Shown piece by piece: positions 19,301-27,012 of a stretch of DNA of 64,000 nucleotides. The DNA lies in the NCBI GenBank assembly GCA_019638455.1, contig JAHBTU010000001.1:945501-1009500 (forward strand), given 5' to 3'. Numbering within the stretch: the first letter of the stretch is position 1; every line of letters begins with the position of its first letter. Position numbers and translations under genes: made by a program. The notes below the pieces were generated by a model, which saw only the letters and a list, made by a program, of their open reading frames with translations, made no database searches and was not told where the DNA came from. The stretch is from Saprospiraceae bacterium (GTDB lineage Bacteria; Bacteroidota; Bacteroidia; Chitinophagales; Saprospiraceae).

Positions 19301-22300
19301 TGCCACGAATGTGCCTTCATAACTCAAAAATTGCACGACCATGCCACCCGTCACGAGTGCCACGCCGTCGGGCGAGCCATTTTGCAAGCCGTTGACGGGG
19401 TAGAAAAATGCGACTGTGCCAAATCCGTTGCTTTGGTTGGGAATGATGCCGCTCAGGGTCATGGAGCCGTAGGTGCCGCCGCCCGCGCCGTTGTAGAGGA
19501 ACAAAGAGTAGGCGGAGAGGTCAACACCTGCCGTGCCAGCAATTTCGATAAATTCATTCACGTCGTTGCCCACGTTGTCGTAGTGAATCTCATTTATCCA
19601 AACCATCGCCGGGGCGCCGGAGCCGTCGTCGCAGAAATCGGTGGCGAGCAAATCGGCGGCGGGTGGCACGGGGTCGCTGCAGCTAATCGTGATATCCTGT
19701 GGTATGGGGGGGACAAAATTCGGGGCATCGTTGTCCAACACGAAAATCGTCTGCGTGTGTTGGGTGCTGTTGCCGCAAGCATCGGTGGCTGTCCATGTGC
19801 GCACCACGAGCATTTCGCCCGCGCAGTCGCCCATCATCGAGGTTTCTTCCAACGTGGCCAGAATGGTACCCGGCAGGGGTTCGAGTGACTGGCCTGCATT
19901 GAGCGAGCCGGGGGATTCGGCTACTGGGCCGACCCAGTTGAAATCGCCGTATTGCTGGCCTGCGCCCGTGAGTTGGAGTGAAAGGCCGATGGCAGGGGGC
20001 GGCTCTTCTGCCACACCTATGTCTGTTGAGGTGAGTCCGGCGGCTGGGCCGTTGGTGGCGACGAACGTGCCTTCGTAACTCAAAAACTGAATCACGGTGT
20101 TGGGCAGTTTGATAAGCGCCATGCCGTCGGGCGAGCCGTTTTGGATGCCGTTGACGGGATAAAAGAAGGCCACCGCGCCGAAGCCGTTGCCCTCGTCGTC
20201 AATGATGCCGCTCAATGTTCTTTCGTCGTACACCACGCCGCCGTTGCCGTTGTACAGAATGAGTTGATATTGAGACAAATCAATGCCTGCTGTGCCAGCG
20301 ATTTCGATAAATTCGCCCACGTCGGCGCCGACGTTGTCGTAGTGGATTTCATTAATAAAAATAACTTCCGGCACCGCGCCTTGGTCGCAATTGTCGGATG
20401 CGGTCACGGAGGGTGGGGTAGGGAGGGGGTCGGAACAGGAGACGGTGATATCCTGCGGCAAGGGAGCGTTGAAAACGGGGGCTTCGTCGTCGGTGACGGT
20501 GATGATTTGAACGAAAGAAGCCACATTCCCGGAACAGTCGGTTGCCGTCCAAGTGCGCGTGATGACTAATGGGCACGCTCCGTTGTCGGTTTCAGAAATA
20601 GAAACTTGAACATCCGGGTCACAGTTGTCGGTAGCTGTCACTCCCGATGGGGCGGGCAATGGTTCGTTGCAGTTGATGGTCAGGGAAACATCGTCTGGGA
20701 GGTTTTCCAAAGTGGGTGGGGTGTCATCGTGAATGGTGATTGTTTGGGTGTGTTGAGTTGAATTGCCGCAGTCGTCGGTGGCAGTCCATGTGCGGACAAT
20801 GGTAGAAGTGCCATCACACGCCCCCGGTATTTCATTTTCCGAAAACGTTACTTCAACGTCTTGGTCAACATTGTCTGATGCGGTAAGCGTAGCGGCATCT
20901 GGCACAATGTCCCCGCATTCATAGTTTTCATCTTCAGGTAAAGGGCCGTTAAAGACGGGCGGTACGCCATCTCCAGCGTTCACTGTCGCTATGCCGACAT
21001 CCGTGCAATCGGGGTCCGCACTATCGCGCACTTTTACATTGTAGGTATTAGGTGCGAGGCCTGTGAAAACATTGTCCGGTTGATAATTGATACCGCCATC
21101 TATAGAGTATTCAATAGACTCGCAAGTAGTGCAGACAGCATTAATCGTTATAGAGCCATCATTGTCGCCCGGACAGGTTTCATCAATTGTTTCTATACTG
21201 ACTATGTCAATATCGCAGTTGCAACCTTGTGCTTGTTCCAATGTGACAGATGCGTTCGCCTCACACCCATTCACATCCGTCACCAACACTTCGTAAGTGC
21301 CTGCCCCCAAGGTCGTCTGGTCTTCGTCGTCGGGGTTCAGGCCACTGCCTCCGTTGGTCGTCCATAAATAATCATAAGGGGCCGTCCCTCCTGTCACGTT
21401 GATGTCAATAGCCCCATCGTTGTTGGCACAGGATGGGTCGTTTTGGGTGACAATTTCAATCTCCGGCAAGGTTTCCGACACATATCCTATCGCGTTGCCA
21501 CTCAAGTCACCCGCCGTGCATCCGCCTGCATCTTCCACAGAAACCAAAGTGAAGGTTGTGTTGGTGCTAACGGTCTGAACGAGGGTGGTCCCGCTGATAA
21601 AATCTGTTTCAGTAAATTCATTGACTCCATCTGTGTAAACCACTGTGTAAGGGCCAGTACCGCCCACTATATCAATAGTGATAGGCAATTCGCCCTCTAT
21701 GCAAAAATTGCCCAAACCGCTGATGAGCGCCACTATCGGGGTTCCGTTGATTTCAATATCATCTATGCCTACCCATTCGTCGCTGCCCGGCGCGTCGGTG
21801 GTCATGATGCGCAGATAAACAACTGATTGGTTGTTCGCGGCAGCCGGCAGCACCACGCTGATGGGTGTGACCAGCGTAGCCATGCTGGGGCCTGTGGTGG
21901 CATCCGGGATGTAGGCTTCGGGGATGTTCGTGTAGTTGCCGCTATTGCCCACGCGGTAGTGCAGCGCCACTTGTTGCACCGCGTTGTCCGCCGAGCCGTC
22001 TATGTCGCGCACATTGTATGACACGGTGATGTCGGAGAGGCAAAGGGTGTTGATGGCGATTAGGATATAAGGCGCTCTGGCTGTGCCGGAGCCTTGCAAT
22101 GCCACCACCGGGTTGACGATTTCAAATTCCGCGACCCCGCCCGTGGTCAGGCCGTTCGGGTTGGTTTGGTTTGCGATTACGTTGACCACGCCGGGGTTGT
22201 TGTCCACCAAAATGGTTTGGGGGTCAACAACCGTTGCGCCTGCAAGCCCATCGCCCCGAAAGCCAATGATGCCGGGTACCCCCGTCCAGTCATTGTTGGC

Positions 22301-22420
22301 GGTGATGAGGCTGGTATTCGACCAGTTTTGCGAAAAAGGAAGCGGTTGCGCCGCAGGCAATTGTCCAAAAGTTCGGAAACAAACGACAATAGCGGTGACA
22401 AGGAGTAAGGCTCTTTTCAT
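13385..22420 (-). CDS. Giant T9SS-exported surface protein with HYR/Ig-like repeats and two lamin-tail-like domains
   Basis: A 3011-aa protein. A signal peptide (MKRALLLVTAIVVCFRTFGQ) is followed by a lectin-like region, SprB-like repeats (about 320-480), and many HYR/Ig-like modules with DNC..Y..TRTW..DDCGN motifs. Two tandem lamin-tail-like (LTD) domains beginning near INEIHYDNVG lie at about 690-840 and 940-1100, each inside an HYR module. A dockerin-like block (about 2660-2725) with ADANKSNSITTFDIV is followed by a T9SS type A sorting domain (about 2925-3011). It is probably an adhesin or gliding/surface-layer component. The last roughly 1200 codons are much more GC-rich than the first 1800, with the switch near 16980. 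Conserved cysteines suggest disulfide-bonded modules. No enzyme motif was seen. Confidence 0.85.
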   Translation of the reverse strand: MKRALLLVTAIVVCFRTFGQLPAAQPLPFSQNWSNTSLITANNDWTGVPGIIGFRGDGLAGATVVDPQTILVDNNPGVVNVIANQTNPNGLTTGGVAEFEIVNPVVALQGSGTARAPYILIAINTLCLSDITVSYNVRDIDGSADNAVQQVALHYRVGNSGNYTNIPEAYIPDATTGPSMATLVTPISVVLPAAANNQSVVYLRIMTTDAPGSDEWVGIDDIEINGTPIVALISGLGNFCIEGELPITIDIVGGTGPYTVVYTDGVNEFTETDFISGTTLVQTVSTNTTFTLVSVEDAGGCTAGDLSGNAIGYVSETLPEIEIVTQNDPSCANNDGAIDINVTGGTAPYDYLWTTNGGSGLNPDDEDQTTLGAGTYEVLVTDVNGCEANASVTLEQAQGCNCDIDIVSIETIDETCPGDNDGSITINAVCTTCESIEYSIDGGINYQPDNVFTGLAPNTYNVKVRDSADPDCTDVGIATVNAGDGVPPVFNGPLPEDENYECGDIVPDAATLTASDNVDQDVEVTFSENEIPGACDGTSTIVRTWTATDDCGNSTQHTQTITIHDDTPPTLENLPDDVSLTINCNEPLPAPSGVTATDNCDPDVQVSISETDNGACPLVITRTWTATDCSGNVASFVQIITVTDDEAPVFNAPLPQDITVSCSDPLPTPPSVTASDNCDQGAVPEVIFINEIHYDNVGADVGEFIEIAGTAGIDLSQYQLILYNGNGGVVYDERTLSGIIDDEGNGFGAVAFFYPVNGIQNGSPDGMALIKLPNTVIQFLSYEGTFVATNGPAAGLTSTDIGVAEEPPPAIGLSLQLTGAGQQYGDFNWVGPVAESPGSLNAGQSLEPLPGTILATLEETSMMGDCAGEMLVVRTWTATDACGNSTQHTQTIFVLDNDAPNFVPPIPQDITISCSDPVPPAADLLATDFCDDGSGAPAMVWINEIHYDNVGNDVNEFIEIAGTAGVDLSAYSLFLYNGAGGGTYGSMTLSGIIPNQSNGFGTVAFFYPVNGLQNGSPDGVALVTGGMVVQFLSYEGTFVAVGGPANGLLSTDIGVEEDGNTPIGFSLRLSGTGNKYSDFAWNPPAPATPNAINTDQFFTPVQTGLQVNFEETNTQGDSPESCDFYNYTITRTWTVEDDCGNGNTHVQVITVQDITPPTFNGVPANVTLSCAQPIPAAPTNVTASDNCSATSPVIFNEVSTKGANPANCNFYTYTITRTWSASDVCGNMGASTQIITVQDNQAPVVNCQNITVSLNNFGTVTITGASVGFSATDNCAAPANLNVLANPVTFTCAQAGTTQPYVLQVTDPCGNVGVCTAQVTILPFPRCVPKILISDPCVCKNNATTLFNGQFGETLKIESLAGKTWTVIAVNGLFAANSPPPPAAPIAIQIGTQFVENPLNSGDYFLSGVHIDDLGYSITVQSESGEVLTVGNSCKYPNPEITADLSGPFCLYSQPVNLTGIPGDNNIVSQGFTVNGAPATVFNPGAGVGPYVIEYTVNGGVPKAAGPDDPGCIQKITVFVNVVATPGNLACNDLVYVSLGQDCVTEVTPDMILDGTYGCFDDYTVSLKTTTGQNVGNTVTSANVGQTLVATVTHLVSGNKCWGNIKVEDKLPPTIQCADITLNCAITNVSPNYLAGVLGIVTAFPNVIDCSPASSSYIDTWTNLDCNQNFNGFNNLSGYITRKWTAKDSWNNTSSCIQYIYFPRINTSSINLPADVTVSCTNDNSGNIAVTGAPFINAFGQQFPLYPDAGYCELNAIFTDQIIKICDGTVKILRTWTILDWCDPIGASNPIFHVQLIKVVDEAGPAISCPADLTVSTDPFSCCAIVNLPDVIIRDNCSRINNIGGMIIGIDPFTLDTIGMFPIGGQLTNFPGNNLWDLDTLGAFGLTPCLPAGTHTVIYQAEDDCGNTSTCSFRLTVRDYVPPVAACTEFTVVSIGVDDPYDCYGPGGFLGVPPALGDCEFGGVTWVKASTFDQGSYDNCNNIKFTIQRMAPYSDCINSLNSINGFLPCDDQFPDFPSEFERAVAEQDSIKFYCCEVGTTQTVILRVYQLDAFGNFAIGPDGTPIHNTCMIDVLVQDKIKPVCISPANVTVSCEAFDPSLWAYGKPTVQDNCCLDENRVYQGQCGLEHSASYALFDTLCNRGTITRTFRVYDCHGQSTQCTQRIVVTYEQDYWIRFPNDVIVTVCDGTGNYGAPTFNGAQDCELLGVSFEDQVFTVVPDACFKIERTWTIINWCTYNPNANCVTVPNPEPNATANSPQNLTGPTVSPCGTPAPWAPTNVAIAPGQAPTNFCTFWSATANCYRYKQIIKIIDNQKPTVDCPASPVEYCDLSANDPLLWNQSYWWDGVSHDLCEGDAPLSITATDACSGANVNITYLLFLDLDGDGSMETVVSSNNPPAPGTVNYNNLGTPNYSGGTPRVFDGRPVPAAQIYRWAVHYTTSGTSRTAAVQWKTQAQLPTPANPNGTSGVVPQLPYGTHKIKWTITDGCGNEETCEYHFVVKDCKAPTVVCLHGLSVNIMPTKMITLWASDFLQYGEDNCTPSNLLKYGIRKAGQGTGFPVDALGNPITSVTFTCAELGQQPVELWVQDLAGNADFCLTYLDVQDNAGNCGNNNINVAGALKTEDAQGLADANVNLQSGAMSHFTMTDADGKYQFNGLVAQNAPYTLTPTKDDNPLNGVSTFDLVLISKHILGLEPLNSPYKMIAADANKSNSITTFDIVELRKLILGIYTELPNNTSWRFVDKSFAFPNTANPFQTQFPEIKTVSGSAVDQLNEDFVAVKVGDVNGTAITSSLLSGDDRTAGTLLFDVDDRELRAGELATVTFRAAERVQGWQFTLNLSGLEVASIEEGEKVKASNFGVFADALTTSVDGDAAEFSVTFRAARAGRLSEMLGVSSRITRAEAYSLSSDRMEVALRFNGAGGATIAGVGFELYQNQPNPFVNKTVIGFHLPEAADATLTVFDESGRLLFVQKGSFAKGHNAIAVDRALLGASGLMYYKLETSTDSATKKMVQTK

Positions 22421-22465
22421 GAGAGAAGTGTGATTAGGATGTTCTTTTTGTGCTGTTTGAGCATT

Positions 22466-22528
22466 TATACCTTGATTTTAAACAGATTGCGCTTTTAACC
22501 ATGCCAAGACTTGGCGAGGTGAAGTATA
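22466..22528 (+). repeat. R4 repeat, short copy (63 bp)
   Basis: It begins TATACCTTGATTTTAAACAG and ends GAAGTATA. It lacks the middle of the 105-bp full copies at 48364 and 59457 but shares the AGATTGCGC core and the ACTTGGCG segment. It is bounded by TATA on both sides. Confidence 0.75.
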
Positions 22529-22568
22529 AAGGCAGAATGGTAATGACCGCGAGCTTGGCAGCGCGTCG

Positions 22569-22707
22569 CTACATCGTTTTGATAAAACCAGACTTGGGAT
22601 GCTCGGATACTTCGAGGGGAACGGGAACCTGTGCGAGGAGAGCCTGTTCGGCCAAAGCCGAAGTATTCATGAGATTAGGATTAAAATATTCTTGCGGTGC
22701 AAAAATA
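22569..22707 (-). promoter_or_regulatory. Orphan promoter-like site followed by a 33-codon frame
   Basis: TATTTTTG followed by C at 22700-22707 on the minus strand is a perfect match to TAnnTTTG. Thirty bases downstream an ATG (22670) opens a 33-codon frame ending at 22569; its first residues are MNTSALAEQALLAQ. It may be the preserved front of a lost gene, a leader peptide, or chance. There is no recognisable product. Confidence 0.25.
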
Positions 22708-22809
22708 GCGCCGCCGCCTCGAAACAGGAAAGGCATTTTTGGTTTTTCCCAAAAACTTAATGTTGGGAAAAACGGGCATCGAAAAGCAGGTGTGGCATGA
22801 CCGCTACTG

Positions 22810-22886
22810 GAAATTTTCAAATTTGCCATGAAGTCACAAAGACGCAAAGCAAAATACTCATTGATTTGCCGCATTTTGTGCCTTAG
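22810..22886 (+). repeat. R3 repeat, copy 1
   Basis: Starts near AAATTTTCAAATTTGCC and contains AAGACGCAAAGCAAAATA and TTGATTTGCCGCATTTTGTG, shared with the copy at 34793-34890. It lies 40 bp from an R1 copy. Confidence 0.75.
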
Positions 22887-22926
22887 CCCCGGAGGGGCGA
22901 AATATGGGTAGTCAAGTAGTTTCTTT

Positions 22927-23050
22927 TATAGTCAACGCAAGGTGGTTTTGAACGAAGGGTGCTCGCAATCCTTTGGAAATCACACAAATCAATCAAGGAA
23001 ATCTCTGCCTTGCCAACCGGCAGGTTCAAATCCTCTTTAATCTGGGTATA
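22927..23050 (+). repeat. R1 repeat, copy 1 (124 bp, internally deleted)
   Basis: Runs from TATAGTCAACGCAAGG to AATCTGGGTATA. It lacks about 55 bp present in the other copies (the segment from AATCAGCCCCG to GGGTCTGAC). Its right end overlaps the 3' end of the broken PepSY gene and supplies the last codons and stop. Confidence 0.85.
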
Positions 23051-23535
23051 GTCCCGTGATGGAGGTGTAAACCAGTTTTAGTTGCCCGTTGGAGGTGCCG
23101 ACATATTTATCCAAAATAGAGCCGTCATGTATGTTTTCTATAAAACCGGAGCGTCGCTGTTCGAGATGCAGCAACTTCCCTGTGGCACCATCCATCTGCA
23201 TACCCACATACTGCTCTGCAAACACAAACTTGAGCATCCCTTTGTCGTGGCGCACATCTATTCGCTCGATTTTGGCGGACATTTGAGGAGGAAATGAGTC
23301 CCGGAGTATTTGAATCGCGTTTTTATGCAGGCTGTCCAGCGGTAGCCAATCGCGAAGGTCCGTGGATGTGCCCTGATAAGATTTGGGCAAAATAAGGCCC
23401 CCGCTATGTTTTTTCCAGCCCAACAACAATCCGGTGAGGGCAATGACAATAAAAAAAAACAAACAACAGAATGCCCAATGTGCGGTGCATTTTCCGCACG
23501 ACCCGCAAGACGCGGGCATCGTAATTTCTGTTCAT
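23037..23535 (-). pseudogene. PepSY-type membrane protein, frameshifted and 3'-truncated
   Basis: An intact version would start at the ATG at 23535 (MNRNYDARVLRVVRKMHRTL), enter a membrane helix, and continue with the GLLLGWKKHSGG segment and a PepSY-like periplasmic domain. The frame breaks at a run of nine A's on the plus strand (23451-23459): with eight, the helix would read FVFFIVIALTGLLLGW without interruption. The C-terminus, where family members have a final helix, ends abruptly because R1 copy 1 supplies the codons Tyr-Pro-Asp-stop. Such proteins often sit beside iron or heme receptors and may help reduce or process the ligand. The homopolymer difference could also be a sequencing error; the repeat truncation could not. 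Confidence 0.7.
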
Positions 23536-23566
23536 CTTTATTGATTTGGTGATGCTGTTGGATGAG

Positions 23567-23601
23567 CAGACCCTCCAAGTTGTTGAAACTTGGAGGGTCT
23601 G
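23567..23601. terminator. 15-bp perfect hairpin after the TonB-dependent receptor
   Basis: CAGACCCTCCAAGTT (23567-23581) and AACTTGGAGGGTCTG (23587-23601) have a 5-base loop. It lies 18 bp beyond the receptor stop codon and before the PepSY pseudogene, so it may limit read-through. The same type of palindrome is common between genes in this phylum. Confidence 0.65.
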
Positions 23602-23618
23602 AACAATCCACTAATGGC

Positions 23619-26030
23619 CTAAAACTTAGCTCGCAGCGAAAGAATAAAATTCCGCCCCGCTGCCACCAACCCCGAGCTGTAGGGCCGGTATCGCTGGTCG
23701 GTCAGGTTTTCCACGCCACCGCTCACCGACCAGTTTTCTGAAAATTGGTACATCGCCTTGAAATTCAGTGTGTACCAGCCCGGGGAGAAGGGGTTTCCAT
23801 CGGCATCAATGGCGTAGATGAAACCCTTGCCGCGCTCCTCCTGGGGCATTTCGGCGAAAGGCACTTCGCCGTTGTACATGGAATAAAAATCAAGGCTCAG
23901 TCGCGGTGCGGTATAGGTCAGGTGCGTGGCCCCAAACCATGGCGCTGCATGGCGCAACGGACTGATGGTGCCGTCGTCCAACTCTTCCTCGCCTTTCTGA
24001 TAGTTGATTTGAGAACTCAGACCGAACCCGCCCGTCAATTTGATTTCCATGCTGGCTTGCAAGCCATACACCGTTGCTTTGGCCGCATTCTGAATGGCCA
24101 ACACTTGGCTCAACTCTCCCGCATAAACAATGCTGTCTTGCCCGTTCAACGTAAATGGGCGCCGCACAAGCGCGTTTTGGAGTATAGTGTAGTAGCCTGT
24201 CACGTCAACTTTCAATCTTTTCCCAAACACTTTGGCAATGTCAAACTCAACATTGTAGGCGTACTCGGCATTCAGGTTGGGGTTCGGCACCATGACCGCT
24301 CCCGGCTCAGAGTCGAACACTTTTCCCAAATCGTCCACATTGGGCGAGCGAAAACCCGTGGAGGCGTTGAGCGCCAGCGACCACGATTCGGCAGGGTCGT
24401 AAACCATGCCCACGCTACCCGTGAGCGCCCCATTGTTCAGGTTTGCCGTGGTATAGGGGAATGGGTAAAAAGTAGTGTCGAAGGTGGCGTTGAGCGCAAA
24501 TTGATTGTACCGCGCTCCCGCTTGGAGCAGCAATTGCTTGGAGAGCCGATGCTGATAAGTGGCAAATGCCGCGTACGATGCCCAGTCGGAACGCGGATAG
24601 CGCGCCGGCCCTGCCACTTCCTCGTTGGTAGTGATGTTTTTGTCTGTCCCTGTCGAACGGACATCGTTGTAAACAGCCTCCAAGCCATAAAACAACTTTT
24701 GGCGTTGGCCTATTTCCTTGAAAAAATCAAGGTTGGCGGAGTAGGCTTGCACCTTTTCCACGCGGCTGCGCCGTAAGGCATTGCCGAAGTTGCGGTCAAT
24801 GCGGCTTTCCTCAAAAAACTGATGCGCGAGGCGAATGGTCATGCCATCAAAAAGCCGATTGCCAGCCTCATAGTTGGCGGTCAGATTGTTCATGGCCCAG
24901 GTTTGGGGGCCGTAGAGCCATTCGGCGCTGTTCGGCAGCCCGTTGGCACGCACACGCAGCAATCGGTCGTAGCGCGAATAGTCGGTGGTGGTGGAATAGT
25001 GGAAGCCGTAGTTGAAATCCCATTTGTCGTTTGGCACAAACCTTATTTTCTGCATCAGGTTGATTTGCTCATAACCAGTCGGGCGCTGCACGAGTGGGTC
25101 TTCGTTCTTGACCATCACATCCGCATTCGCTTGCCGCTGGACAAAAAAAGGTCGCAGATACTCCCTCGGCCCATGTGTGCCCATGCGCAAATCGGCAAAA
25201 TCGTGGTGCGAGAAACTGCTGACGAAAGCCCATTTCTCCCAGCCGACATTTATGTCGAAATGTCCGGTGCGCTCATTGTTCGCCGATGCCATGCGGGCCA
25301 CGGCGTTTCCGCTCACGAAGTTTTTATCCTCCGTTGCCAATTGAGGCGTAAGGGTTTGGAAATTCATGGCGCCGCCAATGGCATCGCTCCCATACACCAC
25401 CGAGCCGGGGCCAAAAAACACCTCTGTGTTTTCGATGGAGAATGGGTCGAGCGAGATGACGTTCTGCAAATTGCCGCTGCGAAAAATGGCGGTGTTCATG
25501 CGCACGCCATCCACCGTCAGGAGCACGCGATTGGTGGAAAATCCCCGAATCATGGGGCTTCCCCCGCCTTGCTGACTTTTTTGGATAAAAACCTCACCCG
25601 AACCGCCGAGCAAATCGGCGGCGGTTTGTGGGTTTTGCAAAGCCACGACCCTCGGCGCGATACGGGTGATTTTTGATGGCACCTCGCGTTTCGATTGGTT
25701 CCACCGGGTGGCTGAAATGACGACCTCTTGATTGAGGGACAGACCTTCGGGGGAAAGATAGACCAAGAAACCGGTGCTTTCCAACTCGGTAAAGCTAAAT
25801 GCGGCGGACTTGTAGCCGAGCAGCCGCACTTCGATGCGCTCTGCCCCACGAAATGCCGATAGGTCGGCCTGCCCGGCGGCATTGGTTGTCCGTTGCGCTT
25901 TGGGCACCTCACTGATTATGGTGGCCACTTCCAAAGGTTGTCCAGAGTCGCGGTCTTTCACGGTCAATATCTGTGCATAGCCAAGGCTACCCGCACACAG
26001 GAGCAGCCCCAGCAAGAAAGATTTTTTCAT
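23619..26030 (-). CDS. TonB-dependent outer-membrane receptor, heme/hemoglobin-receptor-like
   Basis: An 803-aa outer-membrane transporter. A signal peptide (residues 1-19, ending YAQ) is followed by a carboxypeptidase-regulatory-like domain (about 20-100), a plug with MIRGFSTNRVLLTVDGVRMN and the FGPGSVVYGSDAIGGAMNF segment (about 105-230), then a 22-strand barrel ending in an aromatic residue (RAKF). The plug and the barrel motif FRSPNVDDLGKVFD resemble hemoglobin/heme/siderophore receptors. It draws energy from TonB-ExbBD. The neighbouring PepSY pseudogene and the conserved small membrane gene upstream are typical partners of iron-uptake receptors in this phylum. The ligand is inference only. 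Confidence 0.85.
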   Translation of the reverse strand: MKKSFLLGLLLCAGSLGYAQILTVKDRDSGQPLEVATIISEVPKAQRTTNAAGQADLSAFRGAERIEVRLLGYKSAAFSFTELESTGFLVYLSPEGLSLNQEVVISATRWNQSKREVPSKITRIAPRVVALQNPQTAADLLGGSGEVFIQKSQQGGGSPMIRGFSTNRVLLTVDGVRMNTAIFRSGNLQNVISLDPFSIENTEVFFGPGSVVYGSDAIGGAMNFQTLTPQLATEDKNFVSGNAVARMASANNERTGHFDINVGWEKWAFVSSFSHHDFADLRMGTHGPREYLRPFFVQRQANADVMVKNEDPLVQRPTGYEQINLMQKIRFVPNDKWDFNYGFHYSTTTDYSRYDRLLRVRANGLPNSAEWLYGPQTWAMNNLTANYEAGNRLFDGMTIRLAHQFFEESRIDRNFGNALRRSRVEKVQAYSANLDFFKEIGQRQKLFYGLEAVYNDVRSTGTDKNITTNEEVAGPARYPRSDWASYAAFATYQHRLSKQLLLQAGARYNQFALNATFDTTFYPFPYTTANLNNGALTGSVGMVYDPAESWSLALNASTGFRSPNVDDLGKVFDSEPGAVMVPNPNLNAEYAYNVEFDIAKVFGKRLKVDVTGYYTILQNALVRRPFTLNGQDSIVYAGELSQVLAIQNAAKATVYGLQASMEIKLTGGFGLSSQINYQKGEEELDDGTISPLRHAAPWFGATHLTYTAPRLSLDFYSMYNGEVPFAEMPQEERGKGFIYAIDADGNPFSPGWYTLNFKAMYQFSENWSVSGGVENLTDQRYRPYSSGLVAAGRNFILSLRAKF

Positions 26031-26105
26031 GCTGTGATAGTGATTGGATGAGAAAAATTGAGCAAACAGAAAAGATGAGAAGGGCAGGCGCTAATCGGCG
26101 CACGA

Positions 26106-26645
26106 CTAGCCCATTTTCCCGTCGGGCGGCGGCGACGGCGGCGGCGACTCCGCGATGCTTTGCAAGCTGTCGCATTCTGATAGTGTCCCCACATACTCCA
26201 TGGAGATGCAAGGGAGATGTGCATTGGGTATTTCCACGAAAAAAAGGGAGAGAAAAAAACACACCAAACGCCGCTCTTTTTCATGGCGGCATGGGTCGTT
26301 GTTTTGGCTTTTTGCGAGCAGTTGCCGGAGTTGTTTGTTCAATGCTGTTTCTTCATGGTCCCACCAGCACCAGAGCAGTATGGAGTCGCCTTGCTCGATT
26401 TTTTTCACCACGTCGTACATCTGTTCTTCGTACTCAAATTCCCGCTCGTGTTCCCATCGAAGTAGTGTTTCGCTATCATGTTTGGAAAACTGGAAAAAAA
26501 CGAGGTCGATGTTGTCCGCCCCTGCCATCAATCGTTTTTTGACTTCTTTTTTCACACGGCGTTTTTCCTGACGCAGACTCGCATACGTCCCGACAAGCGG
26601 GGCGGCCAATACGGACAGAAGCAGGATGCCAAGAATGGTGCGCAT
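26106..26645 (-). CDS. Conserved membrane-anchored hypothetical protein next to the TonB receptor
   Basis: A 179-aa protein starting MRTILGILLLSVLAAPLVGT, a single N-terminal membrane helix or uncleaved signal. It contains a basic region (QEKRRVKKEVKKRL) and a conserved core FEYEEQMYDVV...CWWDHEETALNKQL. I recognise this core from unnamed Bacteroidota proteins encoded beside TonB receptors, but it has no known function. The C-terminal half is proline-rich (SPPPSPPPDGKMG). The start at 26645 was chosen over 26669 because it begins at the hydrophobic segment. The frame is open farther upstream and joins an RHS remnant without a stop, which appears accidental. A role in ligand handling is speculation. 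Confidence 0.65.
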   Translation of the reverse strand: MRTILGILLLSVLAAPLVGTYASLRQEKRRVKKEVKKRLMAGADNIDLVFFQFSKHDSETLLRWEHEREFEYEEQMYDVVKKIEQGDSILLWCWWDHEETALNKQLRQLLAKSQNNDPCRHEKERRLVCFFLSLFFVEIPNAHLPCISMEYVGTLSECDSLQSIAESPPPSPPPDGKMG

Positions 26646-26742
26646 GTGGTATCTTCTCGAAGGGCACAAAGAAACTGTGTTTAAACCAACCTGATGCGGC
26701 GCGGAACGGACTTGTTGCGGTGGAGGGCTTAAGCACTCGATA

Positions 26743-26891
26743 CCGGCTACATAGTTTCTTGTTTGGCCGCCTGCGACTTTGGTGAGTTTTTCCCCGTCGG
26801 CGGTGTAAGTGAAGGTGATGTACGAGTCTGCGGAGTTGTTGATGGAGTTGGGGAGGTTGAGGTGGTTGTGGCGGGAATTATTACACGCGAT
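26743..26891 (-). pseudogene. RHS/YD-repeat protein remnant
   Basis: On the minus strand a 50-codon stretch reads RHNHLNLPNSINNSADSY, then a TYTADGEKLTKV segment, then TRNYVAGIE. This is the diagnostic end of YD repeats before the RHS core (NHLNLP, TYTADG.KL, YVAGIE). It has no start codon, an upstream stop at 26901-26903, and it ends after GIE where the core should follow. It is therefore a fragment of a large RHS-type polymorphic toxin or wall protein. It lies in the 367-bp gap between the hypothetical gene and the sigma factor gene. Confidence 0.65.
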
Positions 26892-27012
26892 TGCGTTTGT
26901 TCAGAATACACAAGCGCGGCGGGGGGAAGGCCAAGCAAGGGGAACTTTTTTCTACCCATCTGTAACATAATCTTTCCCTTTGCGTCTTGCTTCCATAAGC
27001 GCAGCAATCTGG

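Larger units (their letters stand above)
22421..23036. other. 616-bp repeat-rich intergenic region upstream of the giant gene
   Basis: It contains, in order, a short R4 repeat (22466-22528), an isolated promoter-like site with a 33-codon frame (22569-22707), an R3 repeat (22810-22886) and most of an R1 repeat (from 22927). No convincing protein gene is present. The intervening bases look like decayed sequence. Confidence 0.6.
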
